Shown piece after piece: positions 1-11,107 of a DNA stretch of 64,000 nt; the first letter of the stretch is position 1; each line of letters opens with the position of its first letter. The stretch spans positions 13,071,550-13,135,549 of the forward strand of contig CM029386.1 of NCBI GenBank assembly GCA_017165825.1. The letters are read 5' to 3'. Origin of the DNA: Hepsetus odoe. Taxonomy: Eukaryota; Chordata; Actinopteri; Characiformes; Hepsetidae. The notes beneath the pieces were generated by a model that ran no database searches, had not been told where the DNA came from, and saw nothing but the letters and a program-made list of their open reading frames with translations. The position numbers and the translations under genes were made by a program.

Positions 1-1574
1 TTTCCATTAGTGCAGTGTTGCAGACAGGTTGAGGGAAAAGCGGTAAGGAAAGTGTTTGCAGCTGATAAACAATTACTTCTGTTTACCCCTTTTAAAAGGC
101 CAATCTGCAGTGATCAACTACCAAGAGGAGAATTACTGGAGAAGGAGAGGCAGTATTGAAATTTTAATTGGCCGGCAACAAAAACCCTGGCATGTTGGAT
201 GTGGAGTTCGAAAGCATCATTATGAAGTAACACCTAGACCTGCTGAGAGGAGAGTTTCATTTCATTTTGCTGAACTGTTCAAATTCATCTTGAAATCCAG
301 AAAAAAATCCTTAATTGCATAAGATTCCATGGATTCAAGGGTTAACATCAAGTTAGAGTGGAATAGATTCCCCAGAGTAGAATATAATGAGGTCATTTAA
401 GCATGTTCCTTCTCTGAAAGACTTTTTTTCTTTTCTTTCTTTTTTTTTTAGGTTGTATTCAAGTGTTTGAACTCAAATGAATGAAAATAATCCTTTAAAG
501 AAAAAAAATAATAGTTCTGCACATTTTAACAGGAAATTACTTTTTATTGGCTCAATTTCACATGAAAAGCTACATGTTTTTCATTATAAGGTTTAATGTT
601 CTGGACATAAAAAAAAAATAGGTGAACGAATTAGCAAAGTAATAAATGTATTTAACTAAAGCGAATAAATAAATAATAATTGTACAAAATTTAAAGAGTG
701 TCAGTAGAGGATATTCAGTCACATCTACATGGGAATATTCACAATAGTTGGGAACTCTTAATAGGAGACATTTGGGCTTGAATATGGTTTACGATCCTTT
801 TGTAGGCTCTAGTTATATTACTATATAACAGTGATTATTTTCAGAATGGAAAACTGAATTTGAAGTCCAGGGGTGAAAACCTCTGCTGTACCCTAATCAA
901 TAAAACAGGACCACCAAAGGATCAATGACCTGAGATTAATTAGGAGACGGGCCACTTTTTACAGCTCTATCTGAGGTTTTTAAGCACTTCATTGTCAGTG
1001 CCAAATACTACAATCTCAAAACAACCCATTATAACAGTGATCCTATGGTCAGAAACCAATAAATGGATAAATAAATAAATATCCCAGACTGTTAGGACAA
1101 CTGTAAACCTTGCAGGATATTACATCAGCTAGGATTTTCTTTTTCATTGTGTTCTTTGCATGAACAGGCAGCCATACCCAAATACTCACCCACAAACGCA
1201 CACAATCACACACACTCAGTCAATTAGAAAGTTCTACCATTACTGCAGTCTTCTCCCTTATTACGATTTTAATGAGTAAGGCACCTTCTGGAAAATGCGA
1301 GGTTTTGTATTGATGAGCTGGGGATGTGAGTGCTGACACAGTAGCTTGGCCCAATCTGAAGATTGATGACCAAATTTGGCTTGCATATCTCTTCATCCAT
1401 GCTGATATCCCGAAAGGCTAATTAATTTTCATTTACAACTTCCTTTTTAAGTATGTATATTCTAATTAAGCTGGAATCTGAGCATTTCCACCTCGCCGCT
1501 GCGGTTATCATGAAGACAATCAAATCTTATTTTGAAATATTAGTATAAAAAGTTTGTATAAAAAAAATAAAAAA
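1..1574. other. Gene-free AT-rich stretch
   Basis: No exon-like open frame with flanking splice signals and no recognised repeat is visible. The sequence is AT-rich with short A and T runs and small AATA-type simple repeats near 660 and 1070. The open frames here are short and show no family resemblance. Confidence 0.5.
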
Positions 1575-1822
1575 GTGAAAGTGACTTGTTTTTTGGTCGT
1601 TGTATAACACAACGCAGCAAACCACATCAAAATACCACCTTTGCTTTTCACCCATACATACCGTGCAGCAGTGGGTGGCTAATTAAAGTGCCCGGGGAGC
1701 AGTGATAGGGACGGTACCTTGCTCAAGGATACCTCAGGGTGACCTTCTGGTCTGGGATTCAAACCCACGACCTTCCAATCCTGGGGATGATTCCCTAACC
1801 ACTAGGCCACCATTTCCCCCGT
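1575..1822 (-). repeat. tRNA-derived SINE, family 1, full-length or nearly so
   Basis: Read on the minus strand, the element begins with a tRNA-like head containing an A-box-like GGCCTAGTGGTTAGG and a B-box-like GGGTTTGAATCCC. The body contains CCTTGAGCAAGGTACC and CTGCTCCCCGGGCAC, and the 3' end reads AAGTCACTTTCACTTTTTT. The same body recurs at 2.6, 5.0, 49.5, 49.7 and 60.9 kb, which shows it is a dispersed family. The internal RNA polymerase III boxes and lack of coding capacity identify it as a SINE mobilised by LINE machinery. The body name is not assigned. Confidence 0.75.
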
Positions 1823-2611
1823 GTAAGTATTTCTGGCTATGTTCTCCAACGCCCATATTGTGGAATTATTTTTTCTTTTTTTGCTTTTTTTAAAGATGAA
1901 ATTGTTTTGTAGCTACTTAAGAGTTAAGTAGCATTTTATATGTTATTTACCATGGTGTGCATTAATCTGCAGGTTAGACAGAACTTTCCATGCTGTATCC
2001 TATTTAGATTTTATCAGTGCAGCATGATTTGTGAAAATCCATCAAACAGCTACTCCTCCCTCCATGGAGATAGAATAAAGATAGCAGAAAAAAAACAGCC
2101 CACATTCAGGTATTCCACCCAAGGCACTTGTAGTTTTTCCAAAAGTCTTTCTTATTTAGATACAAGCTTTTTTTTTTTTTTAAGCCCACTTACCAGATTA
2201 TTTTGACACAAAATGTGAGCAGGCATATTTAATATATATAACAGCTATAGCAATGATTAAACTGTTTATTATGGCTGGCGTGCCAAGTATGCAGTTTTCT
2301 CTCCAGTCCACATAAGGAAGAAAAATGCAAAATACAGTCTGTTTTTAATTAAACGATGTTCCGAAAAAGTAATTAATTTACACAAGTCCACCTACAGTTA
2401 CAATTACCTCCATCATTATTGGCACTGCTCCTTAAAAAAGGCAAATAAAAATATCTTTGTTGGTCATTGTAGTCAGTCTCACACTAAATACACAAAAATC
2501 AGGATATATATCATGGCCCGGTTTTGAGAATGACACAAGTATTGGTTTTTACAAAGGTTGCTATCTCAGTGTTTTTAGATCTTAAAAGTATAACTAATAA
2601 TTTCGTAAGTT

Positions 2612-2811
2612 CCAAAGGGTTCGATTCCCTCACCAGTAGGTTGCCTTGAGGTACCCTTGAGCAAGGTACTGCCCCCATCACTGCTCCCCGGGTGCTTTCA
2701 ATAGCTGCCCCCTGCTGCACGTGTTTGCATGGGTGAAACGCAAAGGTTGAATTTCGTTGTGCTGCATTTCACAGTGACGAGGGTAGTCACTTTCACTTTT
2801 TTTAGTGGGAT
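2612..2811 (+). repeat. tRNA-derived SINE, family 1, 5'-truncated
   Basis: The copy starts inside the B-box (gttcgattccctc) and runs through the body with ttgagcaaggtactg and gctccccgggtgc to the T-rich 3' end gtcactttcacttttttt. It lacks the A-box part of the head and is directly abutted by a tRNA-like head in the opposite orientation. Confidence 0.7.
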
Positions 2812-2875
2812 TTGGACCCATGACCCTCTAACTCTGGGGCCTAGTACCTCACTACTAGACCACCGCTGCCCAAGA
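2805..2875 (-). repeat. Isolated tRNA-like SINE head in inverted orientation
   Basis: On the minus strand this 70-bp piece reads as a tRNA-like head with GCGGTGGTCTAGTAGTGAG as a possible A-box and GGGTCCAAATCCC as a B-box. It is followed at once by the complement of the neighbouring SINE tail rather than by its own body. It may be a truncated SINE, a family-2 head, or a product of recombination between two inverted copies. Confidence 0.55.
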
Positions 2876-4427
2876 AATTGACAGGAAATGACAATGAAAC
2901 TGGAAAGATGATTCAGGAACTTTTTTTCAGTATAAGGCCGGTGTCATTATCTTTAAAAAGTTCAAAAGTAATGGCAAGAGACTTCGTAGTTTAAGACCAC
3001 GTGATGAGTGTGTCACGTTCTGCCTCCTGGCACCCCTCCTCGCCTAATTTCTGAGGTAAAATATGGGATAAAACAGAAGCTGTATAAATACATAAAACGT
3101 TATTTTAAAGGGACAGTAACAGATGACGAGTCGGATGAATATGAAATATGAATATGAAACTGAAAGGCTGGTTTTGGTACATAAATCCACACGAACCATG
3201 AAAACTTGAAGTACGAGCGAACACGCAGGATATGCCCCCTTTAAACGCAGATATTTTGAGTATTTGTAACATAATGACATTTATTTTTATGAAATACTCT
3301 TCTAATGAAACCAAATACGAGCTTGAAGGTTATGCCACTTTTCTGTTAGCGTCAGGCCCGTAAAGATGTGGGTGTAGCTGCTGGCTAAGCAGTGACTCAT
3401 CGTTTTTGGCAGCGAGAAGCTAACTTGGTAGCGCTAGTGTTTGCCATGCACTCAGGTAATAACTGTTGGGCACATAAAAGTGGATGGGGAAAATACGGCA
3501 CCTCTGCTGGGCCGTTATTTACACACCGGTGACAAGCTGCAATAAACGAGGTGCGAACGATGATGGTTGGCCCTCCTGTTCGCGTTGCAGAAATACGGCA
3601 GTGCTAGCACACCATGCCGAAGGCTAATTAATGAAGTTCTGGGCTGAATAACAGGGCAGGAGATGGAAAAAGTTGTTATATATGGTAATGTAATGAATTC
3701 AATAGATCTGCATTCGCATAAACACCACAAAACACGTTTGTGGAGCGCGGCGTGTAGCATGAAAAAGCTATTAGCGCTCCTAGTTTGTGTCAGTTTTGGG
3801 AGTAGGTCAGGGTGTTCCTTTGATTTCTCAGAATTCCCATAATCCATTTTCTTCCTGCCGCTGACATGAGGCAAAATCACAACGGGGACGGCTAATGAAA
3901 TATTTAGCTATTTTAGCCCTGCTGTTAAAAGTGTAATGTGTTCCCTGGCGTGTCGGAGAATGGGCTGCCAGCGCAGAGAGGAGGATGGCACATCTGCAGC
4001 TTCCATCCGTCAGTTTGCAAGGTCAACTCTCACTGCCCATAATGTAGCCCGGGAAAAGGCAACTTTAACTCTATACATTGTCACTGAATCCATGCAGAAG
4101 ACCTCAAAGAACAGGTTAAAATATAACATGGATCATGGATTTTTCCATACACATAAGCAGAAACATTATGACCCTAAGTTAATTGCTGTTTTATGTAACT
4201 TTGGACACCATATCATGTTCTGGTGTTGGAAATATCCTGTAAAACAGGCACATTAGGGTTTTCATTATTATTATTATTATTATTCATTTATTTATTTTTC
4301 CCAAGTCAATTATTAAAAGACTATATGCACAAACTGATAATGTTCTTAGCAGTTTGCTCAAGATAAAGTCATGTAAAAGTGTTTTGAGTAAAGAACTGAG
4401 TAATACAAAAAGTTACAACTTGGTATA
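2876..4427. other. Gene-free stretch
   Basis: No gene or repeat was recognised. Open frames of 106-121 codons on both strands (3515-3880 minus, 3936-4256 plus) have no recognisable domain and no paired splice context. The 3350-3900 segment is somewhat richer in GC than its surroundings and could be conserved non-coding sequence, but that cannot be judged here. Confidence 0.45.
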
Positions 4428-4984
4428 TACACAGTACTGTGCAAAAGTTTTAGGCAGGTGTGGAAAAAATGCTGTAAACAAAGAATGCTTTCAGAAATAT
4501 AAATAATGATTGTTTATTTTTTTATCAATTTACAAAATGCAAAGTGAGCGAACAAAAGAAAAATCTAAATCAGATCAATATTTGGTGTTACTACCTTTTG
4601 CCTTCAAACCAGCATCAGTTCTTCTGGCCCCCACAGAGCCCTGATCTCAACATCATCCAGTGTGTCTGGATTACATGAAGAGACAGAAGGATGTGAGGAA
4701 GCTACATCCACAGAAGATCTGTGGTCAGTTCTCCAAGATGTTTGGAACAATCTACCAGCCGAGTTCCTTCAAAAACTGTGTGCAAGTGTACCTAGATGAA
4801 TTGATGCTGTTTTGAAAGCAAAGGGTGGTCACACCAAATATTGATTTGATTTAGATTTCTCTTTTGTTCATTCACTGCATTTTGTTGATTGATGAAAATA
4901 AATGATTAACACTTCCATTTCTGAAAGCATTCTTTGTGTACAGCATTTTTTTACACCTGCAAAAAACTTTTGCACAGCACTGTA
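4428..4984 (+). mobile_element. Non-autonomous Tc1-like element, copy 1
   Basis: The termini are imperfect inverted repeats of about 80 bp beginning CAGTACTGTGCAAAAGTTTT, next to TA. Between them lies only the end of a Tc1-type transposase: a degraded SPDLN-like segment followed by a frame resembling NNLPAEFLQKL and KAKGGHTKY. The DNA-binding domain and the first two acidic residues of the DDE triad are missing, so the copy cannot transpose on its own and would need a transposase supplied in trans. This copy has an in-frame stop in the remnant. Copies 2 and 3 at 46.3 and 53.9 kb share the same deletion structure. Confidence 0.85.
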
Positions 4985-5034
4985 TATTTGAACTTTATCA
5001 GAATATTCTGATGGTTTGAAAGGTAGTAAGTAGG

Positions 5035-5182
5035 TTACCCCTTGAGCAAGGTGCAAGGTGCCATCCCCATCACTGCTCTCCGGGTGCGGGATATAGCTGC
5101 CCACTGCAGCATGTTGTGTTTCACCGTGTGCTGTGCTGTGTTTCACAATGAGAAACAGTCACTTTCACCTTCACTTCACATT
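5035..5182 (+). repeat. tRNA-derived SINE, family 1, head-truncated
   Basis: The body begins at ccttgagcaaggtgc, includes cactgctctccgggtgc, and ends in cagtcactttcacc. The tRNA-like head is absent. Confidence 0.6.
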
Positions 5183-5184
5183 CC

Positions 5185-8107
5185 TTATACACTCATTACC
5201 CCCACTTATCCACTATAACCAGTAGGGGCAGTGTGGCACTTCGCATCTCCCATGTGTTCCTAATGAACAAAATGGCCTTTTCTGAGTGAAGCTGAGCTGT
5301 ACGAAAGCACTCGTCACCTGTTTCAGTCTGGCTTCTGTTTTTACAGGTTTGTGAAGTTAAATACACACACATGTTGTTTAACATTTAACTTAAAGCTCAA
5401 TTTTCTGGGGAAGGGTTTATATGTTAGTATAATAATGCATGTTTTTCTCAGCAGAAGAGAGAGTAAAGTTTTAGTGTGTGACCCTGAATGTTGGTTTTAA
5501 ATTTTAGCCACTTAATTGCGTTGGGATTAAAGTTAGATAAAATTCAAGTTTAAGTATTGGCTTCGGCATGACACTAACTCTGGCAAAGGACTGAATCAGG
5601 AATCATTAAAGCAGTGATTAAACTCAGGTCACTTTAGTTTTAAAGGAAAAATTTAATAATTGAAGGCAATTGGAACTGATTTATGTACTGTAATCCACAT
5701 CTGATATGGGTTATCCACTGATTTAACAACAGTGGAATACTGAAAACCAATTATTATAAAGAAATACACGTTTTTGTATATTGCCAAGGACTGGGCTCAA
5801 ATATGTTGGTCTAAACACAAACTTGCCACCTGGCTCACTCATATTCATGTCTGCATATGTTCAGTCTGAGACCTGCTACACTGCTAACGTGCAAAAATCT
5901 CGATCACATTTAAAGATTTCTAAAGCATTACGTTCTCGGCCACGTGTGCTGTGGACACAAGGGAAAGGACTGAGCTCACAGATTATTGCTTTTCCTTTGC
6001 ATCTACATTCCCTGATCATTTAATCTGGAATTATGTTCTCCCTGACTAAAATACCCTGTAGGTTGCTAGGCTAAATGATGAGAGGTCGCTATAGGAACCT
6101 GCAGAATCCTAGTGCATGTTCTCAGCCTTTTTTGGCTTCTCCTAAACATTTACAGCAAAACATGAAGGGATGACCTTGTGAGGATCATGTCAACCTTCTA
6201 ACAGTGGTAAGTATTTTCATTACACCCTTTTCCAAGATAGGAAATAAATCCATCCATTCTAAAGCTTGAGTAGTTCATAAACCCTGTATATAAAACCGGT
6301 GTACATACCATATTGGCCAAAGTATTGAAAATCCAATCCGACTGAAGACCCCATTGTGCTAGAGGTATGTTCCACAAATAAATGTCTGGGAAAACTTTTT
6401 AAATAATGAATTTTTATAAACTGTCCCCACATAAAAATACAGAAGATAAAGTTAGAATGAATTTCAAATGATTACCCAAGTTGCATGTTTACCAAGGAAG
6501 ATAAATATGTTATATACTTTCTGTTTTGGTCAACAGCAACTAAATGGAGCTGCTTGTGGGGTTTCCATTCATAAAAAAAAAAAAAAGTCTTATTAATGTC
6601 AGAGTTCAATCTGTTTAAGATGTCATTAACAATTAACATTTTTTATTGTTCCATGCCAGGAGTTAGTACTGTGACAACGGCATTGCATTTTTGCTAAATA
6701 AATAAAAAAAAAGCATCTGACATTTACCTTTTTCATTTACCTTACTTATTATTCCGCCAAGGGCAAAACAATACAGAGAAATTAATAGGAGTAAAAGAAT
6801 TTAATCATGTAAAATGGAATATATGTAGATCCTGCAGTCATTAAATATCTAGTACGTTATGTACCTATTCTGTCCTTTGGGGAGAGAGAAAATAATACCA
6901 CGGTGAGATCAGAAATATCAAGGCCTCCGTTTCTTTAACCTATACTTCATATTTAGTCCTAAAATATACTGTTGAACATGCCTAAACACTGAGATGTCTA
7001 AATAATTTGACCAAATTTGAATCAGTGATGTGTAAAACAATATAGATTGCCCACTGCCAGCTTGGATCAGCTATGTTCGCTCAGATGATCAATTACTAAC
7101 ACCCCATTGGTTTCTGAGCTGTAGACCTATTTAAAAGCAGTTTCTGCTCTTTCCAATGACAGCTTCAACCCACAGGCCACCTCACCACAGAGTCAATTTC
7201 TGTGATTTTAACTGTAATATGATGCTCTTTAATGGACTATTAGTCTAATTTATCAAACTGAATCAATGTCATAGCCATTTGGCCATATTTCATTATAAAC
7301 TGTTGGTCAATTACACATTTTCCATATTGATTTTCTAAACGAAAATAAGGGAAAATCACCTCTTTGCGTAAAAAAAAACAAACAATTTATTTGCTTTGGC
7401 TAGAGTCGCAGCCACAGAGTGTACTTTCTAGCCAGTTGTTAACACCCTTGGTATTTTTTAAGTTACTTATTTATTTTCTTTGTATCTTTAAGGAATGTGT
7501 CAGTATGTACAGCATGTTTAAAATATCACTGATTTTAATAGTATTTTAGCAGGGCACTGATGGCTATTCCAAAAACAATAAGAGTGTTTTGTTGTAATAT
7601 CCTCACTTTTTTCTTCTTTGGTTTATTTGCTGACCCTTGGGGATAGGTTTCCCAAAATTTGCTGTTATTTAATGGAATATTTCCTTCCCTCTAACCAAGA
7701 ATCTTCATGTCTGCCATACTGCCAACTCCAAGGCTTAACAGATCACCTTTCTGTTACAGTTGACAAAAAAATGATTGAAAAACATTTTTTTTTTTTTTGT
7801 CGTAAGACAACAGCATTTTTTTTTGTTCCAAAATGCCTCTGTGTTGGGTTGCAGACTGGAGAGAGATTGACTTTTGTGGGGAGATCAGAGTAAAGGTTAC
7901 TTTCTGATGTAGATTATGTTTGTGCGGCTACACTGCACAAAGGGCCAATGCATTACTATTCATGTGTCAGTCTGTCCTTCCTGTAGATGTGTTTGCTTGT
8001 GAATACCCCTTTGATTGTGCTCAAAACAGCCTACTGTACTGCATGCTACTCCTCTTAACAGTTTACACAGTTAAGTACTTAGTATCCAAATGTCACAGCA
8101 GCCATTA
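5185..8107. other. Gene-free stretch
   Basis: No coding exon was recognised. A short segment near 6323 (tattggccaaagtattg) resembles the end of a fish Tc1-like transposon, but no partner end was found. The remainder is AT-rich with homopolymer runs. Confidence 0.4.
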
Positions 8108-8412
8108 TATCACGTGCCATACAGTTTGGAGACGGTGGCACTGACAGTCAGGCTGGAGGTGGCAGAGCTGATGCATTGGGAATGACTAGGACAGACAGGA
8201 TGAGGGACAGCTCAGGGTGGATGATTAGGACACAAAGTCAGAAAAGTGAGATTGCATTGGTTTGGACATGCACAAAAATTTGAGAAGTATATTGGGCCAG
8301 GATGTTTGATGGAGATGCCAGGCAAGAGGGGAAGAGGACAGGAAGAAATGGAAATGGACCCACTGTACCAAGATCATTAGAAAGAAGACACTACAAGGCC
8401 AAATGACAAACA
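8108..8412 (+). mobile_element. LINE 3' fragment (C-terminal end of reverse transcriptase ORF)
   Basis: The sequence matches the end of a non-LTR retrotransposon polyprotein common in fish. It carries a degraded form of the region running from an ELEVAEL-like stretch through GTAQV and RLRWFGH to a basic PGKRGRG segment. Frames are broken by several shifts. The same family recurs on the minus strand at 44.08-44.47 kb (reverse-transcriptase core) and 61.88-62.20 kb (C-terminus). The clade is not assigned. Confidence 0.6.
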
Positions 8413-11107
8413 CAGTTACAAGTACTCTTAGAATAACCTTATTTCAGATGTAAAAAAGTAGAAAGTAGCTCCAGCTTCATAATAATAGGAGTCTTTGCCC
8501 AGAGTAGAATATAATCTGTGTCTGGCACACCGGAGTTGGTTATTCATATTTCACTCCCTACTTTAACAGCAAGAGGTTGTTGTGTAGCTATTCTGAGCTT
8601 CTATTTATAATTTTTTTTTTAAATAGTATATTGTTCAAATCTAATTTTCAATATTTTATCTGTATCATGAGCCGATCTTTACAAATTGGGCTACTGAGAG
8701 AATACACACACACACACACACACACACCTTGCTTCCTTTTCCAGAAGCCTGATCCTGGGCTGTAGTTGGATCTTTCAGCATTATAATAATCAAAACGATC
8801 AGTTCAGATTAAAAAAATAAATAAATCACCATCGAGCAAAGCTTTTGCAATCTCCACAACCATTTGGAAGGACTTTAATCAAAGTCCTGGAATTATATTT
8901 CATAAATGAGAATCTTGATCTTATGTGCACGTCTTTAGAAAGTTGATGTTTCAAAAGATTCCTGCACAGTTTTAGTTATTTTTTTGTAAATCTACAGTGA
9001 AGGAAAAGTAAAAAGAGTAACATCTAAAGGCTGAGTGTGTCCATTTAAGGGTTTGATTCAAATAAGATGTGCCTTCAAAAGTTAAATTAATAATTGAGAT
9101 TTGCAGCTTCTATTATTGCCTGAATTAGATAATCCACATACTTTCTATTCTGAAAGTCTGAGTCTGAAACTAGGCTCTGTATATTTGGCACCTGTGTTTG
9201 TTTGGTGATGCAAACTCTATGCTTCTAATTCTGTGGTCCCTTGCCTTAGTTTCCTGTTTTTTGGGATTTTCTATTTTGACCTTCTTCTGTTAAACGTCTT
9301 CCAGTTTCATTCACCTGTCTTCTAGAGCTATGGATGCAAATGAGAACATATTCATTCTTGTAGCCAAATGCCTCTGGCTCTCCTCTCTTAAATAATACAA
9401 GCAAGATGTTAAAGTGAAACAAGTCCACTGTGCTAACAAATATAACACAATATATCTTTATTGTTCTCAGTAGTGACTGATGAAACATGTGAAAGTGTAA
9501 TTTTATGCAATGATTGTCCCATCCCTATCCATTCCGTTAAGGCAGCTGTGATATTGGCCTTTGACAGGTGTTCTTTTGGTGACTCTACAGTGCAAAACAC
9601 ACAAACAACTTCAAAATCATGACAGCCAACTCCAAAAACACATTTGCAGATTTAGAAACACAATGGCCAGAAAAAGCCAACAGCTAATTTGGGAAAAATT
9701 AACTCAACATGGTAACGTAAGCACAATGAAAAGGAATTAAACAGTCTATTATTAGCCTGTGGAATTGATAGCAATAACTTCTGTAAAGGCTGTGGATAGA
9801 TTGCTTTACCAAATTAAAATGGATGCGGTGAAGAAACTGACACCAGGTAGCTTATTAGTCATTCCCACAACCAGCATATAGTCTTTGCTACAGATGGAAC
9901 TTTGTACTAATTGCAAGCATCCCATCTCTCCAAGATGTTCCGGCAGTCTCCTGCATATTGATAGCAGCTCCCTGATTTTCACTAATTATATATAATATCC
10001 TGGAAATCATGAGTGAAGAGAATTATTCATTCTCATACAGTACTTTTATTGTCTGACAGCATTATCTGAATAGATATTGTACAGTGCAAACTGGGCTGTG
10101 CAACAGTTGCAGCTTTCTATTCTTTGACCTTGAAACAGTTTACAGGGATTTGTGTGGGGGGGAAAAAAAAAAAAATCTGTTCATCTTTCTCACCAATACA
10201 TTCACAACTAGCAGATCTGGTGTCAGTGCACAGGACTATGCTATCATATACCGCATAAATCCTGATGTGCTGAACAACAAGACACATTTGCTGAAGCCTG
10301 ATGTGTGAAAACATGAGTCCCTTGAGAGAGAGAGATTTTTGGTTAAAAAAAAAAACAAAAATTTTTTTAAATTAATTATTTTTAATTTATTAAACACTCT
10401 TGGGGGTGGCTGAGCTCTGAGGGTTTCTTCAGTTCGGTACCCAGTACCTAACCATCTTTTACTTGGAGAACTTTTTTACTTCAACTTTTTAATGCTATGG
10501 CTGATTGTTGCACTGACTGCAGATAAAATATGATGATTTTTTTTTTTTTTTTATAAAATAAAAATGCCTGGGTTTTACAGCCAAGTAGTGACCGGTACAA
10601 CAGTGTACACTGTCAAGAATTTACTAATGGTTCATGGTCAGAGCACAAAACGTCAAGTATGGGTGCTCATCATTGTAATAGGTTAATATACATGGTGCTG
10701 TCATAAAAGTTAAAGCAAATGTTTGTTCTTTAAAAACATCATAATTCAAAAGAACATCAGAGTTATCTGACTCTAAAGTTTAATATCCTTTGCTCACAAT
10801 AAAATAAAAGTAATTCACCTCCTCTTGAGAATTGTTAAAATTTTTCTGAACCATTGATGTGAAAAAACGTCATTATTTCAGAAAATGGAGCATGCTAAAG
10901 TCTTTTTCATCTAAATCACTTTAATGAGATTCTGATTAGCGTGTGAACAATTTTGCTGCTTAGTGTTCAACACCTTCAGAACTGTTCCTTAATTGTGCTC
11001 ATATTTTTAATACAGCAGTGAGATGTTTGGGTAAAACTTAGTTTCAATGTTTTGCTTGCAGTATCTGGAAGGAAAATCAACTAATCATGTACTTTATACT
11101 ATTTATT
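8413..11107. other. Gene-free stretch with a CA microsatellite
   Basis: No gene was recognised. A (CA)n run of about 13 units lies at 8703-8727. Homopolymer A and T runs occur near 10150, 10350 and 10530. Short open frames show no family resemblance. Confidence 0.45.

Noticed and set aside
3515..4256. ORFs of 121 and 106 codons on opposite strands
   Set aside because: No recognisable domain, no splice signals, and a length that chance can produce in 64 kb.
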